Below, piece after piece: positions 39,533 to 50,552 of a DNA stretch of 64,000 nt; position 1 is the first letter of the stretch, and every line of letters starts with the position of its first letter. Made by a program: the position numbers and the translations under genes. Source of the stretch: JAZGGS01 sp963764825 (GTDB lineage: Bacteria > Bacteroidota > Ignavibacteria > Ignavibacteriales > Ignavibacteriaceae); the NCBI GenBank assembly GCA_963764825.1, contig CAVXUA010000002.1, forward strand, positions 58,652 to 122,651, read 5' to 3'. The notes below the pieces were generated by a model. The model saw only the letters and a program-made list of their open reading frames with translations, searched no databases and was not told the origin of the DNA.

Positions 39533-40578
39533 TTAGATATAACCCTTCTCCTTCATAAGCTCTGCACAAAGAATTGCACCACCGGCTGCACCACGCACAG
39601 TATTATGTGAAAGAATTACAAACTTAAAGTCAAACAAAGGGTCTTCACGCAATCTTCCTATAGAAACAGCCATACCATTTTCAAGATTCCGCTGGTATTT
39701 TGGCTGAGGATAATTTGGCTCATCGAAGTAATGTAATAGTCTTTTTGGAGCAGATGGCAGCGATAATTTTTGAGGTTCGCCTCTAAATTCCTGCCAGGCT
39801 TTTATAATTTCATCCCTTCTTTACTTTTTGATTTAAATTCACTTGAACGCATTCTGTATGACCATCTGTAACATTAACTCTATTACATTGTGCACTAATT
39901 TTAAAATTGTTATATAAAATTTTACCATTTTCAAATTTCCCAAATATTTTTAGAGGTTCCACTTCAATTTTTTCTTCCTCACCATTTATAAACGGTATTA
40001 CATTATCTTCTATATCAAGATTTACTGTTCTTGGATGACCCGCACCGGAGATTGCCTGCATTGTAGTTACATTTAGATGCATTTATTCCGAAATTATCTA
40101 GAAGCGGTTTTAGTGCCAGAACTAATCCAATAACTGAACAATTTGGATTTGTAACTATGCAGCCCTTACCAAATTTCTGAAACTTAATTAAATCAAGATG
40201 ATCTGGATTAATTTCAGGAACTAACAGGGGAACATCTTCATCCATCCTATGATTTTTTGAATTGGAAATTACCGTATAACCAGCTTTGGCAAATTCAGTT
40301 TCAATTTTGCCTGCAACACTGCTATCCAATCCGGAAAAAACAATTTTTGATTTTAAGATTGGTTCACATTTTTGTACTACAATGTTTTCAATATCCTTCC
40401 AAAGTTCATATTTCATAAACCAATCAACAGCATCTTTATATTTTTTACCAGCAGATTTATCAGAAGCACACAATTCGGTAATTTCGAACCAGGGATGATC
40501 TGATAATAATTCAATAAATTTTTGCCCTACGCTGCCTGTTGCACCAAGAATTGCAACTGATGTTTTAACGCCAATCAT
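39533..40578 (-). CDS. asd: Aspartate-semialdehyde dehydrogenase, archaeal/fungal-type branch (frameshifted)
   Basis: About 349 residues. NADP-binding loop AILGATGSVGQKFIELL, catalytic cysteine in IVTNPNCSVIG, AISGAGHPRT, and a C-terminal ending read in a third frame (GRLREDPLFDFKFVILSHNT, then GAAGGAILCAELMKEKG). The frame changes near 40060 and 39825. It makes aspartate semialdehyde for Lys/Thr/Met synthesis and supplies the same pathway as threonine synthase at 21462. This is an essential, usually single-copy gene, so the breaks are most likely sequence errors. Confidence 0.88.
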
Positions 40579-40672
40579 ACCTTATATTTGAATTAGTTTG
40601 AATAAAAAGTATGCTAAATATATGAATAATTTGATATCTATATCATCAATTAATTATTGCTTATCATTTTAA

Positions 40673-41156
40673 ATGAATGAACTAATAAACATATTAAAAT
40701 ACCGGCTCGTATGGCTTAAACTTTTTAGTCGCTTACTGCTGCTTTTAATTATCATTTTACAATAATTGGGCGGTTCCTTTGTTTTTTATTGTTTGCAGTA
40801 ATCTTTATGATATTCTTGGTTATCACTTTACACTTATCCGCCGAACTACCAAAATGCCTGAAAGGATTATTATTAAATCTTACCGCATAAACCAATTAAT
40901 GTTCGATATTGTCTTACTAATTCTATTAGGTTTATATTTTGGTTGGGTCTTCTCTTTATGCGGAGCCATCCTTAAAATTTTTGGTGTGCAGGATTTACTT
41001 TATTATTTATTCTTACAAAAAGAACTTCCGCTTAAATGGACTTGGATGAAATGGACTCCTTTAGGATTTATAAAAGGAGATCTTTCAAGGGTAGAAATTA
41101 TTTTGCAAGGAATTTTTGGAGTTATAATTTGTTTATTAATTCTTATCTATTATTAA
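40673..41156 (+). CDS. Small membrane protein of unknown function (frameshifted)
   Basis: About 160 residues with three to four hydrophobic segments, for example LFSRLLLLLIII near the start, QLMFDIVLLILLGLYFGWVF in the middle and GIFGVIICLLILIYY at the end. A frame change near 40765 joins the start MNELINILKYRLVWLK to the longer downstream frame. No known family is recognised. It lies alone between the divergent asd gene and the nitrilase gene. Confidence 0.45.
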
Positions 41157-41242
41157 AAGGAATGTAAAAATATTACCCCATATAAATTCTTTTCTTAAAT
41201 TCAATCGCTAATAAAGTTCTTATAATTATTTATTTTGCAAAC

Positions 41243-41991
41243 ATGAAAATCGGTTTAGTACAATACAGCCCTGTCTGGGAAGATAAAGAAGCCAACAAAG
41301 CAAAGATTTCAATCTCTTCTTAAAAAAGATAATAGCGCAGTTGATCTTTTAATTTTTCCTGAGATGACTTTAACAGGTTTTACAATGAAATCGGATGAGT
41401 TTGCGGAGAGTTTACAAGGAGAAAGTTTTAAGTTTTTTTCAGAGCTTGCAGTTGGTAAAAAAGTCACATATTTTTGCGAGGATAGTTGAGAGGGTAAAAG
41501 AAAAAGTTTTAATACTCTTATTCATATTAAACCGGATGGAAAACTATTAAAACTTTACAGGAAGGTTCATCCATTTTCATATTCAAAAGAAGACCAATTC
41601 TTTGAGCGAGGGAAAAAACCTGCACGAACAAAAGTAAAAAACTGGCAGGTTGGTTTATCAATTTGTTACGATTTGCGTTTCCCTGAACTTTTCAGGAAAT
41701 ATGGAAAGAAAAGAGCACACCTTATTAGTTAACATGCAAACTGGCCTGATGCAAGGATTGAACACTGGCGAACACTTTTAAAAGCTCGTGCAATTGAAAA
41801 TCAATGTTATGTTGCAGGAATTAACAGGGTAGGGAAGGATCCTAAATTAAATTACAATGGCTTCAGCAGCGTCTTACGATCCAATGGGAAAAGAAATTAT
41901 TTCTGTTGAAAATGAAGAAAAACTTATAGTTGCAGAAATTGATAAAAATTATGTAAAGGAAGTTAGAGAAAAATTTCCTTTTCTTAAATGA
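41243..41991 (+). CDS. Carbon-nitrogen hydrolase (nitrilase/omega-amidase family), multiply broken
   Basis: Nitrilase superfamily, about 250 residues when joined. The catalytic triad is visible: Glu in LLIFPEMTLTGF, Lys in LYRKVHPF, Cys in SICYDLRFPELFR. The order resembles the YafV/Nit2 omega-amidase group, which deamidates 2-oxoglutaramate-type compounds. The reading frame is interrupted near 41320, 41480, 41735 (including an in-frame TAA) and 41865, plus others, so at least five changes are needed. It may be a real pseudogene, although neighbouring genes also carry frame errors. A strong terminator follows. Confidence 0.72.
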
Positions 41992-42024
41992 TATAAAATT
42001 GATTTGAGATCGAAAGTTAAAAAT

Positions 42025-42052
42025 AAAAAAGGAGACCGAAGTCTCCTTTTTT
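42025..42052. terminator. Bidirectional intrinsic terminator
   Basis: AAAAAAGGAGAC-CGAA-GTCTCCTTTTTT: a stem with flanking A and T runs lying between the convergent nitrilase and katG genes. It can serve both directions. Confidence 0.88.
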
Positions 42053-42060
42053 CATTCATT

Positions 42061-44290
42061 TCATTTCAGATTCCATTGAACTCTATTATTATTACTTGCA
42101 AGGTCGAAGCGATCAAGGTTCATCACTTTATTCCAGGCTGCTACAAAGTCCTTCACGAATTTCTTCTTTGAATCCTCCTGTGCATAGACTTCTGCAAGTG
42201 CACGCAGCTGTGAGTTTGAACCGAAAATCAGATCAACGCGTGTGCCTGTCCATTTTGGTTTGCCTGTCTTACGATCACGACCTTCAAAAGTATCTTCCTT
42301 AGCATTCGTAGGTTTCCAAACAGTTCCCATATCAAGCAGGTTTACAAAGAAGTCGTTTGTTAGTTTACCAACCTGGTCTGTAAACACTCCGTGTTTAGAC
42401 TGACTATAGTTTGCACCAAGCACACGCAATCCACCAACTAACACAGTCATCTCTGGTGCACTCAAAGTAAGTAGTTGTGCTCTGTCAACAAACATTTCTT
42501 CTGCAGGTACTGAATAAGCTTTTTTCTGATAATTACGGAAACCATCTGCTTCTGGTTCCATATATTCGAATGATTCAACATCAGTCTGAGCTTGTGAAGC
42601 ATCCATACGTCCCGGAGTAAATGGCACTTCAATCTTGTGTCCGGCAGCTTTAGCTGCAGCTTCAACAGCAGCACATCCACCCAGCACAATGAGATCAGCC
42701 AGAGAAACTTTTTTACCGTCTTTCCGTTTACTGTTGAAATCTTTCTGAATGCTTTTAAGTTTTTTTAGAACCTTTTCCAGTTGTGCAGGTTGATTTACTT
42801 CCCAATCCTTTTGCGGTTCTAAACGAATGCGAGCACCGTTAGCTCCTCCGCGATATCTGATCCACGGAAAGTAGATGCAGAAGCCCATGCAGTATAAACC
42901 AGTTCTGATACAGATAATCCTGAATCTAAAATTTTCTTTTTGAGACTTGCAGCATCCTTTTTATTGATAAGTTTATGATTAACTGCCGGAATTGGATCCT
43001 GCCATATCAGATCTTTTTTCGGAACTTCTGGTCCAAGGTAACGAGCTTTTGGTCCCATATCGCGGTGAGTAAGCTTAAACCAGGCTCTTGCAAATGCATC
43101 TGCGAAAGCTTTTGGATCCTTGTGGAATTTTCGTGAGATTGGTCCATAAATTGGATCGAAGCGCATAGCTATATCCGCGGTTGTCATCGTGGGTGGATGC
43201 TTCTTTGATGGATCGTGTGCATCCGGAATCATATGTTCCGGTTTAACATTCTTTAGCCTGCCATTGCCATGCACCTGCAGGACTTTTAACCTTTTCCCAC
43301 TCGTAACCGAAAAGCATGTCGAAGTAGCCCATATCCCATTTTGTTGGATTAGGTTTCCATGCACCTTCTAAACCACTGGTTGTTGCATGAGCACCTTTGC
43401 CTGTTTTAAATTTATTGATCCATCCTAAACCTTGTTCTTCGATTGGTGCAGCTTCCGGTTCCGGACCAACTAAGTCCGGATCACCTGCGCCGTGCATTTT
43501 ACCAAATGTGTGTCCACCGGCAGTTAGTGCAACAGTCTCTTCGTCATTCATAGCCATTCGTTTAAATGTTTCCCGAACATCACGTCCTGAAGCTACAGGA
43601 TCTGGATTTCCGTCCGGACCTTCAGGATTGACGTAGATCAGACCCATCTGAACTGCGGCCAAAGGATTTTCCAGTTCCCGGTCACCGGAGTAACGGCTCT
43701 TGGGTTTATCACTGGTGGCTAACCATTCCTTTTCAGCACCCCAGTAAATATCTTCTTCCGGCTGATAGATATCTTCACGTCCACCACCGAATCCAAAAGT
43801 TTTGAAACCCATTGATTCCAGTGCAGCAGTTACCAGCTAAGATCAAAAGGTCAGCCCAGGAAATTTTGTTTCCATATTTCTGTTTGATTGGCCAGAGCAG
43901 TCGGCGTGCTTTATCTAAGTTGCCGTTATCAGGCCAACTATTTACAGGTGCAAAACGCTGGTTACCGGTTCCGCCACCACCACGTCCATCAGCGGTGCGG
44001 TAGGTACCTGCACTGTGCCATGACATACGAATAAACAAACCACCATAATGACCCCAATCAGCAGGCCACCAATCCTGCGAGTCGGTCATCAGTTCATACA
44101 GATCTTTCTTTAGTGCTTTCAAATCAAGCTTCTTGAATTCTTTAGCATAGTTAAATTTGGGACCCATTGGATTTGAAGCGGGATGGTGCTGGTGAAGTAT
44201 TCCAAGCTTTAATTGATTGGGCCACCAGTCTTTGTTCGATGTTCCGCCACCTGCTCCATGCGGTACGGGACACTTGTTATTTTCACTCAT
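42061..44290 (-). CDS. katG: Catalase-peroxidase (frameshifted)
   Basis: About 743 residues, the usual KatG length. The start ATG at 44290 has an AAGGAAG ribosome site. The distal haem site is IRMSWHSAGTYRTADGRGG with catalytic Arg, Trp and His. LIYVNPEGPDGNPDP holds the Tyr of the Met-Tyr-Trp cofactor, and LTAGGHTFGKMHG contains the proximal histidine. The frame changes near 43830, 43255 and 42850. It removes hydrogen peroxide in the cytoplasm, which suggests exposure to oxygen at times despite the anaerobic-looking metabolism elsewhere. Confidence 0.93.
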
Positions 44291-44319
44291 AAGTTTCTTC
44301 CTTTCGTTATTGATAAAAA

Positions 44320-44728
44320 TTAAACTTTTTTTGTTTTGACCATTAGTAGATGAATTGTAACTCCAATTGCTATTGCTAATAAAAGTAACTTGATAAAAAA
44401 TTCTTCTGTGAAAAAGTAAGCTGAACTCAGAATCATTATCCATAGTAAAGCTATGTTAAAAATTTTTGCTTTAATTGTTAAACCTGATTTATCCTGATAA
44501 TTTTTTATATACATTCCAAGTATTTTATGATTTCGAAGCCACTCATTTGCCTTGAGGAGAACTTTTAACAAAACAAGCTGATGCAAGGATGAGAAAGATT
44601 GTAGTTGGGAGAATTGGAAGGAAAATTCCTATAATACCTATAGTAACAAGTAAAATTCCGCTCGTGAAATAAAGATATCGATATAATCCGGGTAATTCTA
44701 CACTATCTTGTTTTAACTTCGGTTTCAA
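44320..44728 (-). CDS. DUF454 (YbaN) family inner-membrane protein (frameshifted)
   Basis: About 136 residues. Motifs: GIIGIFLPILPTTIFLILAS, ACFVKSSPQGK and WLRNHKILGMYIKNY, characteristic of YbaN/DUF454. The C-terminal half has two hydrophobic helices. A single frame change near 44560 joins the two parts. The family's function is not established. It is 29 bp upstream of katG on the same strand, so it could share its transcript. Confidence 0.78.
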
Positions 44729-44892
44729 GTTTTTTTCCTAATCTTATCATTTTATTCTCCCATTATAATTAATTGATAAAAATTAATTTTAGTGGTACAA
44801 ATTTAACTCAGCAAAATCATTCTAACAAATAGATTATACCTGAAGATTATAAATACTTTTGATATTGTTATATTTCCAGCATAGATTGTGAT

Positions 44893-45382
44893 TTGAAACA
44901 ACTAATTCGTATTAACTTGCTTAATTCTATAATTAGCGCAAGCGATTTTTATCAAACAAGAGATTACCAGATTATATGCTTACCATTAAAAGAAGAATTA
45001 AATTTTTATCACTGCGATCCTGCAGGCATTTTATTTTATGCAAGATTATTTGAAATCTGCCATTCAGTTTACGAGGAGATGATAAGCGGTTTTAACCTGG
45101 AAGATAATTACTGGCAAAATGATGATTATGTTGTCCCAATTGTAAAATGTGATGCTGGATTTTATAAACCTGTAAAACCAGGCGAAGAGGTAACTATTGA
45201 ACTTGCTAGTGACTGAATTAAGAGAAACAACCTTCCAGCTGAGTTATTCAATTAAGAATAATAGTGATGTGGAGGTTGCATCAGCAAAAACGGTGCATGT
45301 TTTTGTTGATAAGCAAAAATGGAAAGGTAAAGAGATAAAAGATTCGTTGAGAATCGGATTAAGTAATCATTTTAAAGATTAG
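44893..45382 (+). CDS. 4HBT-type acyl-CoA thioesterase, candidate DHNA-CoA hydrolase (frameshifted)
   Basis: About 163 residues of hotdog fold. The catalytic segment is NFYHCDPAGILFYARLFEICH, as in 4-hydroxybenzoyl-CoA thioesterases, and PVKPGEEVTIEL follows. A frame change near 45215 joins the C-terminal strand region (TELRETTFQLSYSI). The best start is a TTG at 44893. It converges on the menaquinone operon and overlaps menE by 11 bp; since DHNA-CoA produced by MenB needs a thioesterase, this is a good MenI candidate. Confidence 0.7.
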
Positions 45383-46833
45383 TTGCGGAATATTTTTCTA
45401 TTAGTTTATTCTTTTCAACTTTACCCAATTCAGTTTTTGGTAATTCTTTAACGATGAAAATCTTTTTTGGAATTTTAAAACCGGTTAGTTTTTTTATTAA
45501 ATAAGATTTCAAATCTTCAATATTAAAATTATCTGCTCCCTTTTTTATAACAATCGCTGCGCATACAATTTCACCCCAATCATCACTCTTTAGTGAAAAA
45601 ACAGCTTGTTTCCTCGATTGCGAAATACGTTAAAATTTCTCTTTCAACTACTACAGGATTTACATTTTCTCCGCCACTTATTATAATATCCAATTTTCTG
45701 CTCTGTAAATAAAGATAACCATCATCATCAAGGTAACCAATATCATTTGAATGAAAATATTCTTTCTTTGTTTCATCTTCATCCTGCTCATTTAAATAAC
45801 CCTGCATCAGTGATGGTGAACTAATTAAAATTTCTCCTGAAATATTTTTAGCAAGTGTGTTATTGTTTCCATCAACAATTTTTATCTTATTAGGCGATAT
45901 TGGTTTGCCAGCCGAACCTGGTTTTAATTTAAAGTCTTCCGGAGGAAGAGCAGTTACAAACGAAGCAGTTTCAGTTGATCCATAAACTTTAGTAATCTTC
46001 CAGCCCAGGGCCATAGCTTGTTCAATTAATGCATTTGATATATAACCCCCGCCAAGCAAAACATTTTTTAATTCAGGATTTGGTTCTATTTTTTTATCAA
46101 CCAATCTTTTTAGCTGTGTTGATACAAACGAAATCAATGTCGGATTAAATTCCGTAATGGATTTAATCAATCCATCAGTTTGAATTGAATTTGGAATGAT
46201 TACAGGAACATTGAAAAGCAGTGCGCGCGTTAAAATTGAAAAACCGCCAACGTGATAAAATGGTAAACTCGCAAGCCATCTATCTTGAGCGGAATGTTTT
46301 AAAATAGTATTTCCAATTAGAGCACTTTGGTGAAAACTGTTAAATGAAAGTTTAACACCTTTCGGTTTATCAGAAGATCCTGAAGTAAAAATTATTGCAG
46401 CTGTTTTTCCAGGTATTATTTCACTTATTTCATCTTCATCAGAATTATGATGTAAATATTTTGGAAGAGTAGAAACAATTTTATTATCATAATTATATTT
46501 CTCCAGCTGATTCTTGGAACCAACAATTGATTTACAATTTGCTGTTTGTAACAAATCGTTTAGTTCGCTTTGAGTTGCTTTTGGATTTAACAAAACAGGA
46601 ATTGCTCCTAATTTCCAGAGCGCTAAAACAGAAATTACAAACTCTGCAGTGTGTTCGCAGAAAATTCCTATAAAACAATTCTCAGTTATTCCTTGCTCAG
46701 AAAAATAGATTTTTGCATCATTGGATAATCTTGCTAAATCATTATATGTGAAGGTTTTACGAGGAGTGATAATCGCAGTTGAGGAAGGTAATTGGTTCCG
46801 TAATAAAATTTTTTTTATTGAAATATTGTCCAT
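45372..46833 (-). CDS. menE: o-Succinylbenzoate-CoA ligase (frameshifted)
   Basis: AMP-forming ligase, about 487 residues. The phosphate-binding motif is AAIIFTSGSSDKPKGVKLSF, the adenylation core has KVYGSTETASFV, and SNDIGYLDDDGYLYLQSRKL is the hinge, followed by DIIISGGENVNPVVVE. A one-base change near 45595 hides the C-terminal domain, which continues KSDDWGEIVCAAIVIKKG and ends with the catalytic lysine region ELPKTELGKVEKNKL. It activates o-succinylbenzoate for menaquinone synthesis. It overlaps menC by one base. Confidence 0.9.
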
Positions 46834-47863
46834 TAATTTGATAACGAAATTTTACCATGTTTTACAGGAAAAGGATCAGGAATTAAATCGCTCTTAAAAT
46901 AATCGCTAAGAGCAAGTCCGTGGGCGATTTCTTTTTTTAGAGAAGCCGCAGCTATTACTGCGTTTGCTTTTCCAATTGCCGATTCAAATGATGAAGTGAT
47001 AACAGGTATGATATTCTTTTTTTCAGCCATCTCAATAATTTCTAAAGTTGGCAGCAATCCTCCAAGAATCATCGGTTTAAGGATAAGATAATCGACAGCA
47101 TTATTCTTGATGAAATTTCCGGCATCTTTTATTGTACGGATCGATTCATCAGCAGCTAATGGAATAGATGTACTATTCCTTAACTTTATAAAATCATCTA
47201 AAGAGTTAACCGGCTGCTCCGCATATTCTAGTTCGAATTTTTTTAATTTTTCTAAATTTTTTATTGCACTCTTTAAATTCCATTTCCCGTTTGCATCAAT
47301 ACGTAATTTAATATCATTCCCTAATTCATCTCTAAGAACTTTTATACAGTTATAATCTTCTTCAAAATTATCTCTGCCGGTTTTTAGCTTAAAAGTTTTA
47401 AAACCTGATTCAATTAATGTTTTGGCTTTTTTAATTGTATCATCTTTTGTTAAAAAACCTATAGATGCGTTAACGTTTATATCTTTTCTAAGATTAGCTT
47501 TAGAAGTTTATCAATTGTTATATTTTTCTCTTTACAAATAAGATTAAGGAGTGCTTGCTCTATTCCATGTCTTAATGAAGGAAGCGAATCATAACTGTTA
47601 AGCAGTTTTTTAAAACTTTCCCTGGTATCCGTTAAATCAATTTTAAGATCAAGCTTCATATTTTTTAGTGCTTGCTCAGCATCTTTATAAGTTTCTGATC
47701 CGATCTCCGGAAAGGGAGCAGCATCGCCCAATCCTTCTAGTCCATCTTCATTTTTTAGTGAGATTATAAATCCTTTTCTCTTATCAAATCTTCCGTGTGC
47801 AGTTTCAAAAGATGATTTTAATTTCAGCGTGTAAGGCGAATATGTTAATTCAAGATTATTCAT
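46833..47863 (-). CDS. menC: o-Succinylbenzoate synthase (frameshifted)
   Basis: Enolase-superfamily dehydratase of the menaquinone pathway, about 343 residues. Visible catalytic elements: FKLKTGRDNF (general base Lys), RIDANGKW, EYAEQPV and AADES metal ligands, and LKPMILGG (second Lys). The frame changes near 47490 and 47075. Its start overlaps the menA stop by 4 bp. No racemase partner is nearby, and the operon context settles the assignment. Confidence 0.88.
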
Positions 47864-48756
47864 ATAATTAATCCAATTGCAAGCAGCAATCCATAAATTC
47901 CTGAGAATTTAGCAGTGAGCTCAAGTGTTTTGTTTAATTCTGTTCCTTTAAAATTAAACAACATTTTAATCAATAATACAGCAAACGGCAGTGTTGTGAA
48001 TGGTAAGAAAATCCAGTAACTAAAGTTGTATTGTGCAAAGAGTATAATCAAAACGATATAACATAGCAGCAGAAACAAAATGAACTGAAAACGTGTGAGC
48101 GATCGACCGATATATACTGCAAGTGTTTTCTTTCCTGCAGCTCGATCTTCTTCGATATCACGAAAATTGTTTACAACCAGAATGTTTGTAGTTACTGCGC
48201 CAACAGGAAGTGAGATTAAAAAAGAAAGAAGTGTGAATTCAGTTGTGTGCAAATAATAAGTGCCCATCGTTCCTACAATTCCGAAAAAAACAAAAACAAA
48301 AATATCTCCAAGTCCGTTGTATGCAAGAGGAAAGGGACCCGCTGTGTATATAAATCCTGCTGCAATTGATACAATTCCAATCACAAGTATTATCCAGCCT
48401 GAATGATAAACCAGGTAAAGACCGATCAAAAAAGAAAAACCAAATGTAAGTGCAATTCCAAATTTCATTTCTTTAACTGATATTAATCCAGAAGCTAATG
48501 CTCTCTGCGGACCTTTACGATTTTGTTTATCTGCTCCCTTCAAATGATCATAAAGATCGTTAGTGTAGTTGGTTCCAATTTGAATTAATACAGCACAGAT
48601 TAAAGCGGCAATAGAGTAAGGCAGAAAAAATTGATTAACCGAAATTGCCAAAGCTGATCCAACTATAACAGGAACAAACGCAGCTAAAAGTGTTTTTGGG
48701 CGTGCTGCAAGTACCCAAGATTCAAATTTTGAAGGGTTAATTTCTGAATTGCTCAT
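47860..48756 (-). CDS. menA: 1,4-Dihydroxy-2-naphthoate polyprenyltransferase
   Basis: An intact 298-residue UbiA-family membrane enzyme with about eight hydrophobic helices. The two Asp-rich prenyl-diphosphate motifs are NYTNDLYDHLKGAD and NNFRDIEEDRAAGKKTLA. It attaches the polyprenyl tail to DHNA in the inner membrane. It is separated from menB by an 82-bp gap holding a palindromic repeat, and overlaps menC. Confidence 0.93.
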   Translation of the reverse strand: MSNSEINPSKFESWVLAARPKTLLAAFVPVIVGSALAISVNQFFLPYSIAALICAVLIQIGTNYTNDLYDHLKGADKQNRKGPQRALASGLISVKEMKFGIALTFGFSFLIGLYLVYHSGWIILVIGIVSIAAGFIYTAGPFPLAYNGLGDIFVFVFFGIVGTMGTYYLHTTEFTLLSFLISLPVGAVTTNILVVNNFRDIEEDRAAGKKTLAVYIGRSLTRFQFILFLLLCYIVLIILFAQYNFSYWIFLPFTTLPFAVLLIKMLFNFKGTELNKTLELTAKFSGIYGLLLAIGLII

Positions 48757-48785
48757 TGTTACTTTTTTCGTTCAATTTTAGTAAT

Positions 48786-48840
48786 AACCTCACCCTTTAA
48801 TTCCCTCTCCTTACTAAGGAGAGGGGCAGGGATGAGGTTT
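48786..48840. repeat. Small palindromic element between menB and menA
   Basis: A long imperfect palindrome: AACCTCACCC...CCCTCTCC, a TTACTAA loop, then GGAGAGGG...GGATGAGGTT. It is GC-rich against an AT-rich background and resembles the CCTCACCC/GGTGAGG small interspersed repeats known from many unrelated bacteria. One end reaches the menB stop codon. In the transcript it would form a strong hairpin and could set the ratio between the upstream and downstream genes. Confidence 0.65.
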
Positions 48841-49672
48841 ATGGAAGCTTTGGAAATTTCTTAAAAGCGGGTTTCCGTTTTTCAAGGTATGCTTTTTTGC
48901 CTTCCTGTGCTTCTTCACTCATATAGTAAAGAAGAGTAGCATTACCAGCTAATTCCTGTATTCCTGCCTGCCCGTCAAGCTCAGCATTAAAAGCAGATTT
49001 TAGAACTCTTATTGCCATAGGGCTGTGCTGTAAAATTTGCTTAGCCCATTCAACTCCTTCTTTTTCCAAATCATCAACGGGAACAACTTTATTTACCAAT
49101 CCCATTTTTTCTGCTTCAATTGCATTGTACTCTTTGCAAAGATACCATATCTCTCTTGCCTTTTTCTGTCCAACAATTCTTGCAAGATAGCTTGAACCAA
49201 AACCCCCATCAAAGCTTCCAACTTTTGGTCCCGTTTGCCCAAAGATAGCGTTATCTGCTGCAATTGTTAAATCGCAGACAACGTGTAAAACGTGCCCGCC
49301 GCCAATTGCATAACCTGCAACTAATGCTATTACAACTTTTGGAATGCTTCTAATTAATTTTTGAAGATCTAAAACATTCAGCCGGGGAACTCCATCTGTG
49401 CCAACATAACCTTTATCTCCGCGTATCCTTTGATCTCCGCCTGAACAGAATGCATACTTGCCATCTTTTGCAGGACCGTAACCTGTTAATAAAATTACTC
49501 CAATTTCCTGGTCTTCCCGTGCATCCGCAAATGCATCATACATTTCAATTACTGTTTCCGGGCGGAAAGCATTTCTTACTTCCGGGCGGTTAATAGTTAT
49601 TTTTGCAACACCATCCATCTTTTCATAAATGATGTCCTTGTAATCTTTAGCTTTTTTCCAGGCATACTTCAT
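48839..49672 (-). CDS. menB: 1,4-Dihydroxy-2-naphthoyl-CoA synthase
   Basis: An intact 277-residue crotonase-fold enzyme. It starts MKYAWKKAKDYKDIIYEK; the MenB signature CSGGDQRIRGDKGYVG, AIGGGHVLHVVCDLTIA, and FGQTGPKVGSFDGGFGSSYL are all present. It closes the second naphthoate ring. The gap to menH (49673-49729) is short and featureless. Confidence 0.95.
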   Translation of the reverse strand: MKYAWKKAKDYKDIIYEKMDGVAKITINRPEVRNAFRPETVIEMYDAFADAREDQEIGVILLTGYGPAKDGKYAFCSGGDQRIRGDKGYVGTDGVPRLNVLDLQKLIRSIPKVVIALVAGYAIGGGHVLHVVCDLTIAADNAIFGQTGPKVGSFDGGFGSSYLARIVGQKKAREIWYLCKEYNAIEAEKMGLVNKVVPVDDLEKEGVEWAKQILQHSPMAIRVLKSAFNAELDGQAGIQELAGNATLLYYMSEEAQEGKKAYLEKRKPAFKKFPKLP

Positions 49673-49729
49673 AACAAATCCTTATGGTTCTTAATTTCAT
49701 TCTGCTAAAATATTGAAAAAGATGATGAT

Positions 49730-50552
49730 TTAGAATTGATTTAGAAAACGATTTGTCGATTCAGAAAAATTAACTGTTTCCTCCAAATGCACATTATGTC
49801 CTGCGTTCTGTATAGATTTGATGATTGGCGGAAGGAAATTTTTCAACAAGTTTTTTAGTGATTTGAGTAAACTTGGAATCGAGCTTACCTGTTACTAAGA
49901 GAACAGGATAATCGAGGGAAGACAATTTATCTCCTAAATAAGGCGTTCTTCCTGTTCCAAATCCTCTTAAAGAATTAGCAAGTCCTAAAGGAGTATTTTG
50001 TAATTTTTCTGTTCGCAGTTTCTGCAGCAGTTCGTTTGAAAATCTCTTTTGAGTTCCAAAAATTTCAAGGTTCATCCAGTGATCAATAAAATTTTCTATA
50101 CTGTTTGCTTCAATAAATTCTGCAAGCTCTTCATCACTTATAATTCTTTCTTCTCTTTCTGCAGGATCTTCAATTCCCGCAGAAGTGCTTTCAAGTATTA
50201 ATCCTTTTATTCTATCCGGATGATTGATTGCAAAACTCAAAGCAGCTCTTCCTCCCATCGAATATCCGAGCAAGATAACTTTCTCTTTTGTAAATTGATT
50301 TATGACATAGAGAAGTTGAGAATTTATTGATGACGCAGAGTATTTATCAATTTCTTTTGGAGAATCACTTTTTCCATGCCCGATTAAATCAACAGCAATT
50401 TTGTTAAAGCGATTATCGATTAACTGAGACGTCTTTTTCCAATCGTTTGCACAGCCAGTAAATCCGTGCAGAAAAAATAAATTCTCTTTCTTAGAATCAA
50501 TTTCAGAAAAGAGTTCAACGTTAAGTGAAATATATTGAGAGAGAATTTTCAT
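49730..50552 (-). CDS. menH: SHCHC synthase, alpha/beta hydrolase (frameshifted at the C-terminus)
   Basis: About 274 residues. Oxyanion region FFLHGFTGCANDWKK, nucleophile elbow LLGYSMGGRAALS, Asp region LVTGKLDSKF. The frame changes near 49815, after which the catalytic histidine appears in QNAGHNVHLEE. It eliminates pyruvate from SEPHCHC in menaquinone synthesis. It overlaps menD by 4 bp (ATGA). Confidence 0.88.
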
